This document shows, one piece after another, positions 46,604 to 58,721 of a stretch of 64,000 nucleotides of DNA. Origin of the DNA: Mixia osmundae IAM 14324 (taxonomy: Eukaryota > Basidiomycota > Mixiomycetes > Mixiales > Mixiaceae). The position numbers and the translations under genes are program-made. The stretch spans positions 122,101-186,100 of the forward strand of contig NW_014575553.1 in the NCBI RefSeq assembly GCF_000708205.1, given 5' to 3'. How positions within the stretch are numbered: position 1 is the first letter of the stretch; each line of letters starts with the position of its first letter. The notes below the pieces were generated by a model, which worked only from the letters and a program-made list of their open reading frames with translations, was not told the DNA's origin and made no database searches.

Positions 46604-48578
46604 TTACGATACCGCAGGCTGGAGGACTTCGCCCAGCATTTCATCGTCTTCACCGAGCACGCTCTGGTAATTGCGTAGATCGGCCAAAGTGGGTCGCCGT
46701 CCACCGCCAGGCATTGAACCGGGGGGCGAGGCGAGCATGGACTGCGGTCGGCTTGGACCGGATGCAAGTGTGTTTTCTTTCTCGCTCGTCTTGATGTTGG
46801 ATCTGATCTCGTCCGTAATGGAAGTGAAGGCAGCGATCGAGTGAGCATCCACGCCCTCTGATGTGGCGGTCGTCGACACAGAGGAGCATGAGGAAGCATC
46901 TGAAGAATAGGATCGATCGCCCAGTTGGGGCCGGGCGGGCGAGAAGGGCGAAGAGAGCCAGGAGAGCGCAGATTCTGTGCGTTGCAGCCCGTTCGAGGTG
47001 AAAGGCTCAGATCCAGGTGAACAGGCGCCCTGGGAGAATTGGGCTGCGTCTGCAAAGATGGAGCTGTCCGTTGTCGAGATCCTACGACGACCGGGACTCG
47101 TGATGGCCGTCGCAGCTGTCTCTATGGCTGCATTGCTCAAGCTCGACGCGCAGATGGTCGTGGCTGAGCTGCTCTGCACCGGTGCCGGTCGCACTGATGT
47201 GGGCAGAGATACAATCCGATGTGTGCGGGTGAGTCCAGTCGCGTCAGAGCTCCGTCGAGCATCTTGTGCGCGAGACCGCTCGAGCGGGTTTTCTGCGTCA
47301 CTGTCCGGCGTCGTCGCGGCGATGTCATAATCGGGCAACGTGCGGATGGAGCGGGCCGGTACGACGGCCTCGGTCGATCCTGTTGTGCCTCCAGCATGCG
47401 GCGAAGGATCTGGATTGGCAGCAAGCTCTGGCTGACCCAGTGCGCGCGCATAAGCGCCCGGCCGCGAGGGTTTTTGTGATGCCAGAAAGAAGAACGGATA
47501 CTGTGCGCAGTGCAGCTTCCGCGCGTCGGCGCAGTAATTAGTCTCCTGCAAGCTGAGCTCGCTCATGCTCGCGGCAATCTTTGCACCCGGCGTGACATCC
47601 GCTTGCACTGCCTTGGGCGTTGCTGTAGTTGAGGCTGGCGTCCCAACGGCGGTAGGCGGAGTGTTTGACTTAGGTAGCGACGTGCCGAAGGGGTTGGTGA
47701 ATATCGGCACTGTGCTGCGCGATGCGAAGCTCGGAAAGCAAGGTAACGAGAGAGACGCCATGATGGGCGGAGCGCTGAGATCGGTCTCCGTGAAAGCATG
47801 CTGTTGCTCATGGCTGGCTAGCGCGAGGTCGAGTAGTTTGCCTGTACGCTTGTCAGACCGTCCTCGTGTCAGATGCGCAGGACTCACCGAGAGAGGGCAA
47901 GCGCAGAGGTTTGGCCAAACAGCCATCGAAGCCCGCGTTTTGATAAGTCGATATCTGTGTGTCTGACACGTCTGTAGTGACCGCGATGACTTGTGTGAAC
48001 TGCGCGGGGGACCCTTTGTCAGCGCGCTGACGAGATGGCTCAACATGCCATCAGCGTACTTGATTCTTGTTGGCCTTCAGCACTGCGTCCAGACGAGCCT
48101 GAGCGCTCACATCGGCGTTGTCTGACGCCGGAACCTCGACTGGGGAGAATCCTCGCCTCAGCAGGCGACAAATCTCCACGCCGGTCAAACTGTCCACGCC
48201 CAAATTGATGTCGAGTAGAACCAGATCGATGGCTTGACCGCCTTTAAGGGTCGACAAGGCCTCTGCCGAATCGCAAGCAGAAGACAAGTCCTCGAGAAGG
48301 TGCGTAAAGTGGGTGCGGAGCAATTTCATGAGGATGGCTCGGTTGAGTGCATTGTCATCCACGACGAGCACCGACAGCTTCTTGCTCGGCTCGAGCGGTT
48401 GTAGAGATGCAGACGATTGAGCTGTCAGACTCCGGCTGGCCATGACGCGAGCGTCGCTAGGTGAAGCTGCCGGAGGTGTGGGTGGCCTGCTTGATCCATC
48501 TTGTCGCCTGCGAAAGAGCCCCGACCGAGCAGGGTCGAGACCCAGCGCTTGCGAAGGAGTTGGAACAGACTGTGTCAT
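46604..48578 (-). CDS. Receiver-domain response regulator without kinase
   Basis: A two-component receiver domain sits near the N-terminus: LSVLVVDDNALNRAILMKLL (acidic pair), AIDLVLLDINLGVDSLTGVE (phospho-acceptor Asp), then after an intron near 48000-48055 QVIAVTTDVSD (conserved Thr) and GFDGCLAKPLRLPS (conserved Lys). A second intron (about 47842-47888) leads to a C-terminal region of about 400 residues, disordered and rich in Ser, Thr, Pro and Ala. No histidine kinase, HATPase or DNA-binding domain is seen, so it is an orphan response regulator comparable in layout to fungal Srr1- or Mcs4/Ssk1-like proteins; which one is not clear. It would receive phosphate from a phosphotransfer protein encoded elsewhere. 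ATG 48578 is the first in frame. Confidence 0.8.
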
Positions 48579-49300
48579 GCTCGCTTGCCCTGCTCAACAA
48601 CAGACGGTGTGCTAGCGGGGCAAGTCTCTTGTAGACAGGACTGAAGTCCGTCGTCCGCGCAGATTGTCTTGTCGAGCGTTCTCAAGGGCAGCCGCATGCG
48701 CTCGCAGTACGCATCACAACCCAAAGGCGACGACAGCAGCGACCGTCGCGCCTCGAGGCTGCTGTGATCCGCAGACGTACGATGGACTTGCGATGTGTGA
48801 GAGCAGCAGAGAGTCGACGAATCAAGTCACGACCGAAAGCTTGGTATGTCAAACTCCAGCTGTCCCGCCTCGATCACGTCCAAAAGTCTGGGCCCGACCG
48901 ATCGAGCAATTTGAAAAAAACCGCGCTTTCAACAGAACAGGATTCAGTGGAAACGACGCAGAAGGTACGCGCGAATACGGAAGTCAGCTGTGGTGACTTG
49001 TTGATGATCTCGAACGCTGGCACGCAAAAGACAAGCTTATGGGCCCTCAGCTCACCCGATGAGCGCGCCTGAGAGGCCCGTCCAATTCAACCTCATCGAC
49101 ACGTTCTACTGACCCCATGCGCCGATGTATAGCTTCGAACATTGCAAGGGCATATCAACGAATACGCTTTCTCTAGCTCCAACCATAGTGCATAGTGGAT
49201 GCACACGTGTCTATAGTGGCTGATCGATCCGACGCGTCTTGATCAGATCGTGACGTGTTTCGCGAGGAGGAGAGGGCCTGCAAGCGAGCGAGGCGAGTCT
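48579..49300. promoter_or_regulatory. Divergent intergenic region
   Basis: 720 bp between the divergent response-regulator and transporter start codons. Open frames are short and unmatched. It likely contains both promoters. Confidence 0.45.
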
Positions 49301-51050
49301 ATGGGCTGGCTTGAGCTTCGCAAGGCTGGCGCGGGTCTGGTGTTTGCCTTTGTACTCCTCGGTCAGCAACGTCATACCACATAGATGGTTGAGGTCTGAT
49401 GATGGCCCATTGGGAGCAGCCTACACCGTTCAAACAGAGCTAGCCCAGCATGTCACCCAGTCTTATGCCAAACCGTACTTTCTCTTGTCAGCTCGTCAGC
49501 ACTTTCCCTTGGCTGTCCTGATCCTCGGCAAGACAGATATCTCACTCATTCATCCTACATGCTCGTGGCGCCCGTGCATCTCTTCGGCCTCTGGGCAGCC
49601 GGTCTGCCTGTCCGTGCTGTGATCAGACAGGTCAAGACAGCGCTGCACCGTCAGTTTGGCGCTGGTCAGGATGCTGAGTCTCCGGCGAGCAACGGCATCG
49701 CTCGTCCAAGCTGGCTCGCGTCAGCGAAGAAGCTGATCGATCCCACCATCACTGCCGAAGCTGGCCACACAGCACGGCTGAGCAGCGCAGCATGGACAGC
49801 AGCCGACGGCTTTCCTCTCGGTAGCATGTGCAAAACGATCGTCTATCTGACTTTCCTCATCGCGTTGCCTGCAGCATCCTGGTCTGCCCGTCACCCGCAA
49901 GTATGCTCTCAGCGGCTGAAGAGCAGACAGGTACGGTGCCGTACCGCTCACAAGCATGACCGACATCACTGCCATTTACAACTCCAACGCATTCTGGGCA
50001 TACGTGTTCTCGATCTATTTCCTTGGCACAGAGCGCTGGGAAGTAAGGAAAGTCCTGAGCGTGTCCCTCGCTTGTATCGGCGTCTTCATCATCGCCTATG
50101 GCGACTCAGATGAGCTAGATCATGTCACGCCGCCCGAGGGAGGTATGGACGGTGAAACCAAGCTGGCGCGACGCCTTGCACCCTCTATAGACATCGGCAG
50201 CAGATTGCTGGGCAATCTACTGGCGCTCATTGGCTCGCTCTCCTTTGGACTCTATGAAGTCTGGTACAAGAGATACGCTGCCCTACCAGACGAGATGGGC
50301 GCCCAAGTCACCGTTCGACGCGTCGGTATGACGCGCAGCACGAGCAATGCAACCCTTCTCACACCTGGCCGAGACCGGGCTGCTCGTTTCTACGATCGCA
50401 GTGTCCTGGGGCCAGATAGTGCCCCAGAAGATGACGAGCAAGCAGCTACTCCAGCGACGCACGAGATGCCCATCGGGCTGGGCACCCCACCCCCAAGTAG
50501 ACGACCGCTTACAAGGACGGTCTCAGCAGCATCGCTCGGCATTGCTGCAGCAGACGCTTATCAGACCCCGCCCGTCGTCTTCCTTACGCACGCCAACTTC
50601 ATCACGAGCATGATCGGCGTCTTTACGCTTCTCCTGCTCTGGGTACCGATACCCATTCTGCATTTCACAGGCATAGAACCATTCGAGCTGCCGCCGAACC
50701 TGGGTATAGTGGGCTCTATCATCGCCATGGTCATCTGTGGCGTCATCTTCAATTGTGGCTTCATGCTCTTGCTCGGCCTCTGGGGTCCTGTCGTCGCGTC
50801 CGTCGGCAACCTCTGTACGCTCGTCCTCGTCGCCATTGCGGACACCTTTGTCATGTCGAGCGCGCTCAGTATGTCGGCCCTCATTGGTTGCGGGCTCATC
50901 GTTGGCGCGTTTTCTGTTCTGCTCGTCGACATGCTCACCTCAGATCCTGAGAGCAAGCCAGCGGCAGATGTCAACGAAGAAGTCTACGCACTTGGCGACG
51001 ATGACGAGGATGACGACGAGAGCGTACCGGCAGACACGACAAGGCCATGA
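49301..51050 (+). CDS. SLC35F-type membrane transporter (drug/metabolite transporter superfamily)
   Basis: A multispanning protein of the SLC35F5/YML018C type. The start MGWLELRKAGAGLVFAFVLL gives the first membrane segment, and after an intron (about 49362-49418) YTVQTELAQHVTQSYAKPYF follows with the family KPYF motif. Another intron leads to SSYMLVAPVHLFGLW. The second half has SLSFGLYEVWYKRYAAL, GVFTLLLLWVPIPILHFTG, MVICGVIFNCGFMLLLGLW and VGNLCTLVLVAIADTF. A hydrophilic loop of about 100 residues lies between halves (near 50290-50560). Around nine to ten membrane segments are predicted. The C-terminal tail is acidic. Transported substrate is unknown; relatives localise to the vacuole or Golgi. 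Confidence 0.82.
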
Positions 51051-51150
51051 GCGGACAAGCATCGCAGTAGGACATGTTGTTGTAACATCAGACGCAATGC
51101 AGCAGTACGACACGTGCAAGTACAACAGTCTTTTCGCAGCATCTTGTACG

Positions 51151-54100
51151 CTATCTAGCCACAGGCACGGGCGTGCGCATACCTGTCGTGTGAGGTGTCC
51201 GATCTTGCGAATCGCTCGATGGAGAGAGCATCCCGGTCGCGCCTGGCGATTCTACTGACTGAGGCGTCCCTGGATCTTCCCCGAGCGCCTCGAGCAATAA
51301 CGTGACGCGCGCCTTATTGCTGCCGACCTCTGTCGCCACGGTCAATCTTTGTCTATGACATCTGCGCAGGAACGTACTTTTGATCACAAAGTCCTTCAGG
51401 GCAGGTCTGAGCGTGGGCTGCTTAGCCACCAGATCCTTGAGCTGATCTCGCGGAAGCTGCAGCAGCGCGCCAAATGAAGGAGGTCCAATAGATTTTGCAC
51501 ATCTTATGAAGCCTTCCCAGAGCTGTGGCGTCTCCCATATCTTCTTCGTGACGAGACGGGCCAGCAATGTATTGGACACAAAGGACATCAGTGACTTGTG
51601 GACCGAGATCGATTGAATCACTGTTCTCATAAAGAGCGTCGGTAATTGCGGCTCGTCCATGATCTGCTGCATCGAGGCAGCTAGAACCTCCGGGAGGAAG
51701 ACGTCTCTCATCGAGAAACACAGCCCGATAGCTGTAAAATGCCGTTCGTCACATTTTGGCCAGAGTACATAGGCGCGGGATGTGCTCACCTTCGATGGTT
51801 GCCTTGAGGCCAATCTGCTTCTCCTGCATATGCAGCAAGACAAGCAATTCGACGGGCGTGAGCAGCTCGCTTTGCTGGACTCGAGCGACGTTTGTCGATA
51901 CTGTGCCGTAGTCGCGTGGCGGTCGGATTACAACAGCATCAAGTACAGCGCGAATGAGCTCTTTTTCGGGTGCTTTGCCGCCTAACAGCGTCATGACACG
52001 AGGTAGCTGCGTCAGGATCTCATGCTGTTTGATTTTGTCAAGCAACGATGCGGCACGAGCAGCTGAGAACTCACCTTGGTAAGCTCTGAGAGGATTGGCA
52101 CGATGAATCGCGGGCTGAGTTCTTTCTCGGCCGCCATGCTCTTGATCAGGTCAACCAGCTCCTGCGGCGGCTTGCCTTTGACTGTGAAAATAGCGAGGAC
52201 GCGAAGGACGAGTGGCTCTGAGCCGGCCGGTGGGTTTTCGATTAAGTCCAGAATACGAGGGTGAGACGCGCCGAGATGTCTGATCAGGCCAGTAATAGCT
52301 TCCTCGACGGCAGCCTGGACCATTGGCGCCATTTTGACGTAGGCCACAAAAAGGTCAGTCAGCAGCTCGGGTGATTTGATGCATAAGCCAAGCAATAGTT
52401 CGATGTGTCGAACGACTTCGCCAGATGTGCTTGGGTACGGTAAATCGTCGACAATCTGGGCGCCAACCACTCTAGCATTTTGTGCTTGCTGGATCTCTGG
52501 CTTCTTCTCTTCGTCATCATGCTCCATGTCGACGCTGCCATTGATCGCTGTGGGCCCAGCCTCGTTTGCGATCCGCGGCTTTTGCTCTACTGGGTCCGGC
52601 TCAGACGGAGGCGCATTGGACTGGTCTAGACGCGCGAGCAGTTGTAGTGCAAATTGAATGACCGTATCTGCCAATGGCTGTACATCGGGTGCCCATACTC
52701 TCACGGTCTGGATGGCAGCATTGCGCGGCAGCTTATCTGTCGCAGTCGTCAATGAGAGCAAGACATCTAGAGCGTCAGGCCGTAATGTCGGTCGCAAGGC
52801 TGCGAGCTCGCGAAGCGTGGTGAAGCCGAGCTTGAGTCTATGCAAGAGGTCAGCTGACGCACGACGGTGAGTTGAGACTCACTGAGCGGGGGCGCGGCAC
52901 ATATCCTCTAGACGGTTGAACTCGGAGCGCGGTAGTTCTGGCAAGTCGAGAATAAACTGCGAAAAGGACTTGTGTCCCTCATCCGAGCGCTGAGCATTGC
53001 TTGCGGCATGGCTCAGCAGACGATTTAGCCAAGTCTCGTAAGGACTGATCGTGACCTGTTCATATCGTAATGTCAATGGCGGATCATTGTCATGATGGCA
53101 GGACTGACCTCGGGCTCTGGCCTGTAAGTGAACCACTCCTCGTTGAGCCAGAGTCGGGCAAGTTCTATGCGCGCCGAAAAGTCGGCGGTAACGAAATCAA
53201 AGAGCATTTGCCGTAAGGACTGGGCGTATTCGCCCTGGGAATCGAAACCGCGGCTGATGAGCCTGGCTAAAGTGGGTATCCATAGCTCGCTGACTGCTGC
53301 TGCCGAGCCGTAAGGATCTGCCATGGCTGAAGCTCCAGCAGTGCAGATGCGAGCAGCAGCATTCAGCAAGATCTGCTCCTGTGCTCCTTGGATGAGCTTG
53401 GATGGCGCGGGCAACTCGAACGTGTCGAGTCCTGCATCTTCAACCTCTGGCGAGCCTTCTACAGCATCGCGAGCAAGCGGTAGCATGCCGAGATCGTCTT
53501 CGCCCACCTCCATCTTAAGAGGATCAACTGGCGCAGCCTCGCTAGGTCCAGCCGCAGCGTGGCGCGTTCGCCCGTCGGCCCCAAGATTCTGTCGAATGCG
53601 GTCGATAGAGCTTGTGAGCGTGTCATCTGTGATGACCTGAAAATTGGCGATGATCAGATCTACCACAGTGTCAAAGGGCAGGCTTGTGACGTCAAATGAT
53701 GCCAGACTGCTCTGGCTCGCGCTCTGGAACACATCCATCGTGCTCCGAGCCGGCCGGTCAGGCACAGCAGCGGTATGAGCGGTCTTTTGCCGTTTTGAGG
53801 CTTCGGAGAGTTCGTCGGCGATCCGACTTCGTTTGCGGACAGCGTCGTCTTCTCTACGCTTCTGGTCGGCTTCTGCAGCCAGCGCCATTCGGCTCGTCTG
53901 CTGCTCTAGATATTCGAGAATCTGGGGATTGTAGAGCGTGACGGAGGGTACGCGGGACAGGTGCACCAGCGCTATCCTCAGTGTCTTCTCTACACTCCTC
54001 ACTTGAGTGAAAGACAGGTTGCCGAGGGCATTGGGTGTCCAATTGGTGAAAGTCGTGACGATGAGCTGGCCGTGTAGCGGCCGAGCTTTTGCAAGCAAGA

Positions 54101-54976
54101 CGAGCGCATTGATGATGGCGGAGATGAGATCTGGCGTACGGGTCATGAAGAGTGTCTTGATGAGTTCCTCGAGCAGCTTCTGAGCCTCTTGCTCGAGCGT
54201 CTGCGGTCGCAGAAAGGGATGATTGACGGGCACGCTCGCCAGACTTGTTTCCTCTGTCCGTCGCATCTGCAGCCATTTTGCAGCGTCAGCTCATATGAGT
54301 GAGCGCTCGCCGACGATATCAACTCACTCTGGGGTCATTGCTTATCCTGGACTGTGCCTGAATGATGCGCTGGATGACTTTGGTCGTCGCAATCTTGACG
54401 CCCGTCGAGCCAACTGTCCAAATCTGCAGGATCTCATTCTTGAGGTGGATCACCTTGTCCCATCGCTCTCCATCGCGCTTGTCGCATCTGTCGTAGCAAC
54501 ATAGCACCGCAATGAGCACATGGGATGCCGACAGGACCGGCGTGACTCACGCTGACCGCAGATAGAGCGGGTAAAGCGTTGCAAAGCACTGGATGGCAGT
54601 CTTCTGTGCCTCTCGCCGGGGATCCCTGAGTGTCTCCTTGAGCGCTTCTAGGGCGAGATTGGCCACTGCGCATGATCATGCATGAGCTAAGAGATGCAGG
54701 TACAAGGGCGACAGTGGGCAAGGACTGACGTTGCAATTTCTGCTCGGGCATGATAGACGCTCGGCAGAAGATGTATGTCATGAGGTCCTGGATCCATTCT
54801 CTCAAGACACGCCCGATAGGTGTACTGAGCATGGGCAGCAAAGTCGGACAGATGATCGCTAGCGTGCCATGGTTCTCCTCGAGTGCGGCCCGCAGACGCC
54901 TCAGAGCCTCTACCTGTTGGTCAGAGTCTCGTGGCTGCTGCAGCGCCTGTGACAGGAGCGACAGCCCATCCGACAT
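51151..54976 (-). CDS. PTA1: Symplekin/Pta1, scaffold of mRNA 3'-end processing
   Basis: Symplekin (yeast Pta1) links cleavage and polyadenylation factors. The N-terminal HEAT-type region (MSDGLSLLSQALQQPRDSDQ, CPTLLPMLSTPIGRVLREWI, then RWDKVIHLKNEILQIWTVGS) fits the symplekin N-terminal domain. The long middle exon (53073-54266) contains SKRQKTAHTAA and FDTVVDLIIANFQVITDDTL. The C-terminal part has TVRVWAPDVQPLADTVIQFA, LLGLCIKSPELLTDLFVAYV and ELLVLLHMQEKQIGLKATIE, all matching the symplekin C-terminal domain. The coding sequence is spread over at least seven exons. The start at 54976 is the first true ATG in frame. The final residues are Ser/Pro/Thr-rich. Confidence 0.87.
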
Positions 54977-55125
54977 CGCCGCACGCAGGCCAGCCGACGC
55001 CGTAGACGTCAATTCGGCGAGCCAACGCTGGGCGCAAACGAAAGCGCGCGTGACAGCAATCTCTCACGCGCACATATCGATTACCATGCCTCGAGCATAC
55101 AGCAGATTACGAAGATCTATAGAGT

Positions 55126-56877
55126 CTAAGACTCGTCTTGCGCGAGTCTGAAGCGGACATGGAGGCCGCCTTTGTACGACAGAGTGACAGAGGAGCCGAG
55201 CGGCTTGGGCGTGATGCCAGGTTGACAATCGGGCGCGAGTTCCATATGATCGAATTTCTGGAGCATCCGAATGATCGTTGTCGTCGCCTCGGCATACGCG
55301 AGCTGCATGCCCAGGCAGATGCGAGGTCCACCAGAAAAGGGTTGGAACATCGTCGGATTCGTTGCCAATCGAGTGAAACGCTTGTCGCCATCGAGCCATC
55401 GCGCAGGATCAAAAGTCAGCACATCTTCGCCCCATGTACGCGCTTCACGGTGGATCCCCCAGATGCTGAACGCCACACTCGAGCCTTGTTCGATGAAGAT
55501 ACGTCTATCGTCGATGCACATCACGTCGTCTCGCGTGACCGCGCGGATGTTGGCAGGCACGGACGGGTACAGCCGAAGGACTTCGTTGAGGACTGCACGA
55601 AGGTATTTCATGTTGCGCATGTCGTCATGTGTCGGATGACTGTCGTGACCGACGAGGGCAAGAACTTCCTCGCGAGCTCGCTTGAGGACGTCAGCATGTA
55701 GAGCAAAAGCGTGGATCGTGCTGGTCATCAAGCTTGACGTCGTATCGCGCGCAGCGATGAGGACATTCAGCAATTCGTCGCGCAGAATCGCTTCGTCCGT
55801 GGTGACCGTCATGAGATGGCCGAGGAACGTCTGTGTCTGCTCGTCGCCCGACTTGATGCCCGCTTCGCGTCGCAGAACCGCGCGATGTACAATGCCGTCG
55901 ACTAGGCCGCCAAGCACACTCATCGGTTTGATCTGGGGGTTGCCGGTGATGTGTTCGATGAGCGGCCAGAAAGGCTGGCCTGTAAGCATGTCAGCAGAGG
56001 GAGATCCAGATTTGAGCATTCGTACCTATGACCGTACGCACCATCGCATTGTTTTGTGCGTCATTGAAAGCTGCGAGGACAGCTTGGGACTGGCGAGTGG
56101 TATCGTCGCATTTGGAATCGAGAACAGCGAGTGAGTCGACACTGGTACCGAACAAGAAAGCGCTGCCAATGTCGAGCGTCATGCGACCAAGCACATCTTC
56201 GATATTGATTGCGCTTTGGTCCTTAGCAGATCGCTCGACGATCTCGATCATGTGATCCGCATATTTGTTGAACAATGCAAAGTCGCTGACACGTTCTTTC
56301 GCGAAGAAGGGGCGCGCAACAGCGCGATGCCACTTCCAGGTCTCGTCGGGATCGCTCGCAAAGATGCCATTGGCGAGTAGCTCGGACCAAGCCGATTTGA
56401 ACCGTTCTCCTTTGATATAATTCAGGAAGCCCGGTGAGCTGAGCACATGCTTGCCGACCTGGTTGTGGTTCGTGAAATAAATGGTTTGCGAGAGCACTCG
56501 AAGCCTTACAATCCCGCCTTGCCTGCGCACATCGTCAGACGATGACCTCGCGTCAAGCCTTTGACATACGCGGAACAAGTCTGCAATAGGCTAGCGCCAG
56601 TCATCTCGGACTTGCGCTTGATGAGCATCTTGATCAGAACATCAATCGAACCGGGCAACCAGCCAGCGATGGTCGGTACAGGTTGGGCTCCCTGTCGACG
56701 TGCCGCACGTCCGTACATGTAGCAATCGGCGACATTGCCGAGCTTCGTCGTCGTCAGCGTCAGCAGAATTGCTCCCGCCGTCTTCTCGATCGCGCTTAGA
56801 TGAGTCACTCGAGACCAGACATACGCTGAGACAACCGGGCCGGCGAGACTGATGAGGAGCGGCAAGACGTTGCTCAT
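55126..56877 (-). CDS. Cytochrome P450 monooxygenase (CYP52/CYP63-like)
   Basis: A heme-thiolate monooxygenase anchored in the ER by its hydrophobic N-terminus (MSNVLPLLISLAGPVVSAYV). Motifs in order: I-helix AARDTTSS, K-helix NEVLRLYPS, PERF-like FDPARWL, and the heme-binding loop PFSGGPRICLGMQLAYAE with the axial Cys. The N-terminal part (HVLSSPGFLNYIKGERFKSA, then WHRAVARPFFAKERVSDF) resembles the alkane/fatty-acid hydroxylase clans CYP52/CYP63. Introns lie near 56500-56560 and 55985-56025. The length, about 540 residues, is complete. Substrate cannot be assigned. Confidence 0.88.
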
Positions 56878-57045
56878 CTGCTAGCGGATAAAGAAGTAAT
56901 GTCGAGCCAAGCCGGCAAGGCAATGCTTCTGAAGCGCGAAGCGGTCGGGCATCGCGATAAACTCCAAACGAGCGCAGAGAGATCAGCCGGAACTGGCTCG
57001 CTCCAGCAGACACATCGCCCCAGGGTCCGAGCTCGAGAGCATGAT

Positions 57046-58317
57046 TCACGGATCTGATTGAAGCCCCTCGAGTCCGTGCGTCATGTCAGGGTAGCCAACC
57101 GCCTTTGCGCGTTCGGGATCCAGTTGCCAGACCTGATACTTGTGATTGAGCGCTTCGTCCTCGTGCACGTGATAGTGTGATCCACAGCCACCAGAACCAG
57201 GCGCAGACACGATGTAGAAGAGCTGGGCAATGCGGGAATGAAGTAACGCCATGGCAGACATGAGACTGGGCTCGTGCGTGGCGAAAACCGTCAGCCCGGT
57301 GAGCAGGTAGGGAATCTCGCCATCGAGCGAGCGAGTCTTCCCGCCCGGTAAGAGGTCTAATTTGGAGACAGCATCGATGGCATTGATAAACGCAGTGCGG
57401 GTCGGGTCACGCTGACTATGCCTCGTGTCGGTTTCAGTCAGTAGCAGTCGTGGCAGCGTGGTCGCGCTATGAACCTGACTGTTCCAGGTTTCGCAGACGG
57501 CACATGCAACAGGTAGATCGCCAGCTTGAGAGTTGCGCAAAGCTACACCACGCAGACGGTCGAGTTCCTTGGTCGCCCAGATGGCTTTGGCGGCACACCA
57601 TCCTGGAAAGCCTGCGGGCGCCTTTTCATCTTCGCGCAGAGGCATGTAAGCTGTTGGCCAATACCTCCGCCAGTCCTCATACTGCGCTAGTGTACGTGGA
57701 AGCAGAGCAGACGCTTGGATCATCTCTGCTGGACCATCAAGTCGTGCAAGCAGCTCTGGGCCCAAGGCTGCTTCGAGATGCTGTCGATCCAGCCGTGAAC
57801 CATTCAATCGCTGCCTTGGGATACCTTCAGCGTCCTCATATGGCTCCAAGACCTCGACAGCGCAGATGAGCAGATCGACGAAGCGCTCTTGTCCTGGCGC
57901 GTATGGCGACGGTCTGACGCGCTTGAGCTGCTTGATCGCTCTCGTCCTGGCTTGAAGCGCAGCTGATGCTTCTCGACAGAGCTCTATGTCTTGCGCGCGG
58001 ATGTGTATGATCCAGACATCTTGTAGTTGCAGCGGCAAGTCTTCGAGTGGTACCCGGGCAGTCACGCGCGAGAAGGGGATACTCTGTTGAGGATCGTCGA
58101 GCAGACACTGTGGAATCTTCTGCAAGCTCGCGAGCGTCTGCCAATGTTCATCGTGCTCGTCAGGTGCCTGACCCGCCTGTGAGCTGCTCGACGTTGAAGC
58201 AGACTTGGGCGTGTGCTCAACGCTTACGTTGACGATGTCTAGCTCGTCGAGTCTGGCTGCACACTGAGTTACGGCCAGAGGAGATGTTGGGGTGACATCG
58301 ATGCCCTCATCAAGCAT
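57046..58317 (-). CDS. TAD3: tRNA adenosine deaminase structural subunit Tad3/ADAT3, zinc ligands replaced
   Basis: Tad3 pairs with the catalytic subunit Tad2 to convert A34 to inosine in tRNA anticodons. The C-terminal deaminase-like region is clear: PYLLTGLTVFATHEPSLM, SAMALLHSRIAQLFYIVS, then GSHYHVHEDEALNHKYQV, ending at 57046. The N-terminal half has PAGFPGWCAAKAI and a longer region typical of Tad3. In relatives the zinc ligands are His in an HAV motif and two Cys in PCxxC. Here they read TAF (Thr, codon 57394-57396) and PSLMS (Ser at 57265-57267 and 57256-57258). The Val that replaces the catalytic Glu in other Tad3 proteins is Phe here. ATG 58317 is the first in frame; a short upstream exon is possible. 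Confidence 0.8.
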   Translation of the reverse strand: MLDEGIDVTPTSPLAVTQCAARLDELDIVNVSVEHTPKSASTSSSSQAGQAPDEHDEHWQTLASLQKIPQCLLDDPQQSIPFSRVTARVPLEDLPLQLQDVWIIHIRAQDIELCREASAALQARTRAIKQLKRVRPSPYAPGQERFVDLLICAVEVLEPYEDAEGIPRQRLNGSRLDRQHLEAALGPELLARLDGPAEMIQASALLPRTLAQYEDWRRYWPTAYMPLREDEKAPAGFPGWCAAKAIWATKELDRLRGVALRNSQAGDLPVACAVCETWNSQVHSATTLPRLLLTETDTRHSQRDPTRTAFINAIDAVSKLDLLPGGKTRSLDGEIPYLLTGLTVFATHEPSLMSAMALLHSRIAQLFYIVSAPGSGGCGSHYHVHEDEALNHKYQVWQLDPERAKAVGYPDMTHGLEGLQSDP

Positions 58318-58721
58318 CGACTCCTGCCTCAGGGACTGACGCAGCCAATGATGAAGAGGACAAGTTTGTAAGGCTCGCAAGGTCGCGCTCTCCTCTCAAC
58401 CTCATCAACATCACCACGGCACTCATCCCAATCCACTCCTCTGCATCTTTCTGTCCTTCAATCACGGACAGACTATACATCGCCGCACGCATTCATCTTG
58501 CCCGGCTCCCATCGCAGCACTGCCCAAGGCGATTTTCATCGGTCGTGACGGCACCGCGCTATGACCGCAGTGCCTGATCCGACCCGTCAGCGTCGATCCG
58601 AATCGGCTGACCGTCAGCTACAAAACATGCTGGGCCAGCCATTCAATCCATCAATCAGCTTCAGCTCCATCGCATCAACAGTCTCACCAGTACTACCACT
58701 TCAGAGTCTATCACTTGCAAT
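58318..58721. promoter_or_regulatory. Divergent promoter region of TAD3 and the secreted-protein gene
   Basis: 404 bp between the two divergent start codons. No gene content is seen. The stretch just upstream of 58722 has CT- and CA-rich sequence, common in leaders of highly expressed fungal genes. Confidence 0.4.
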
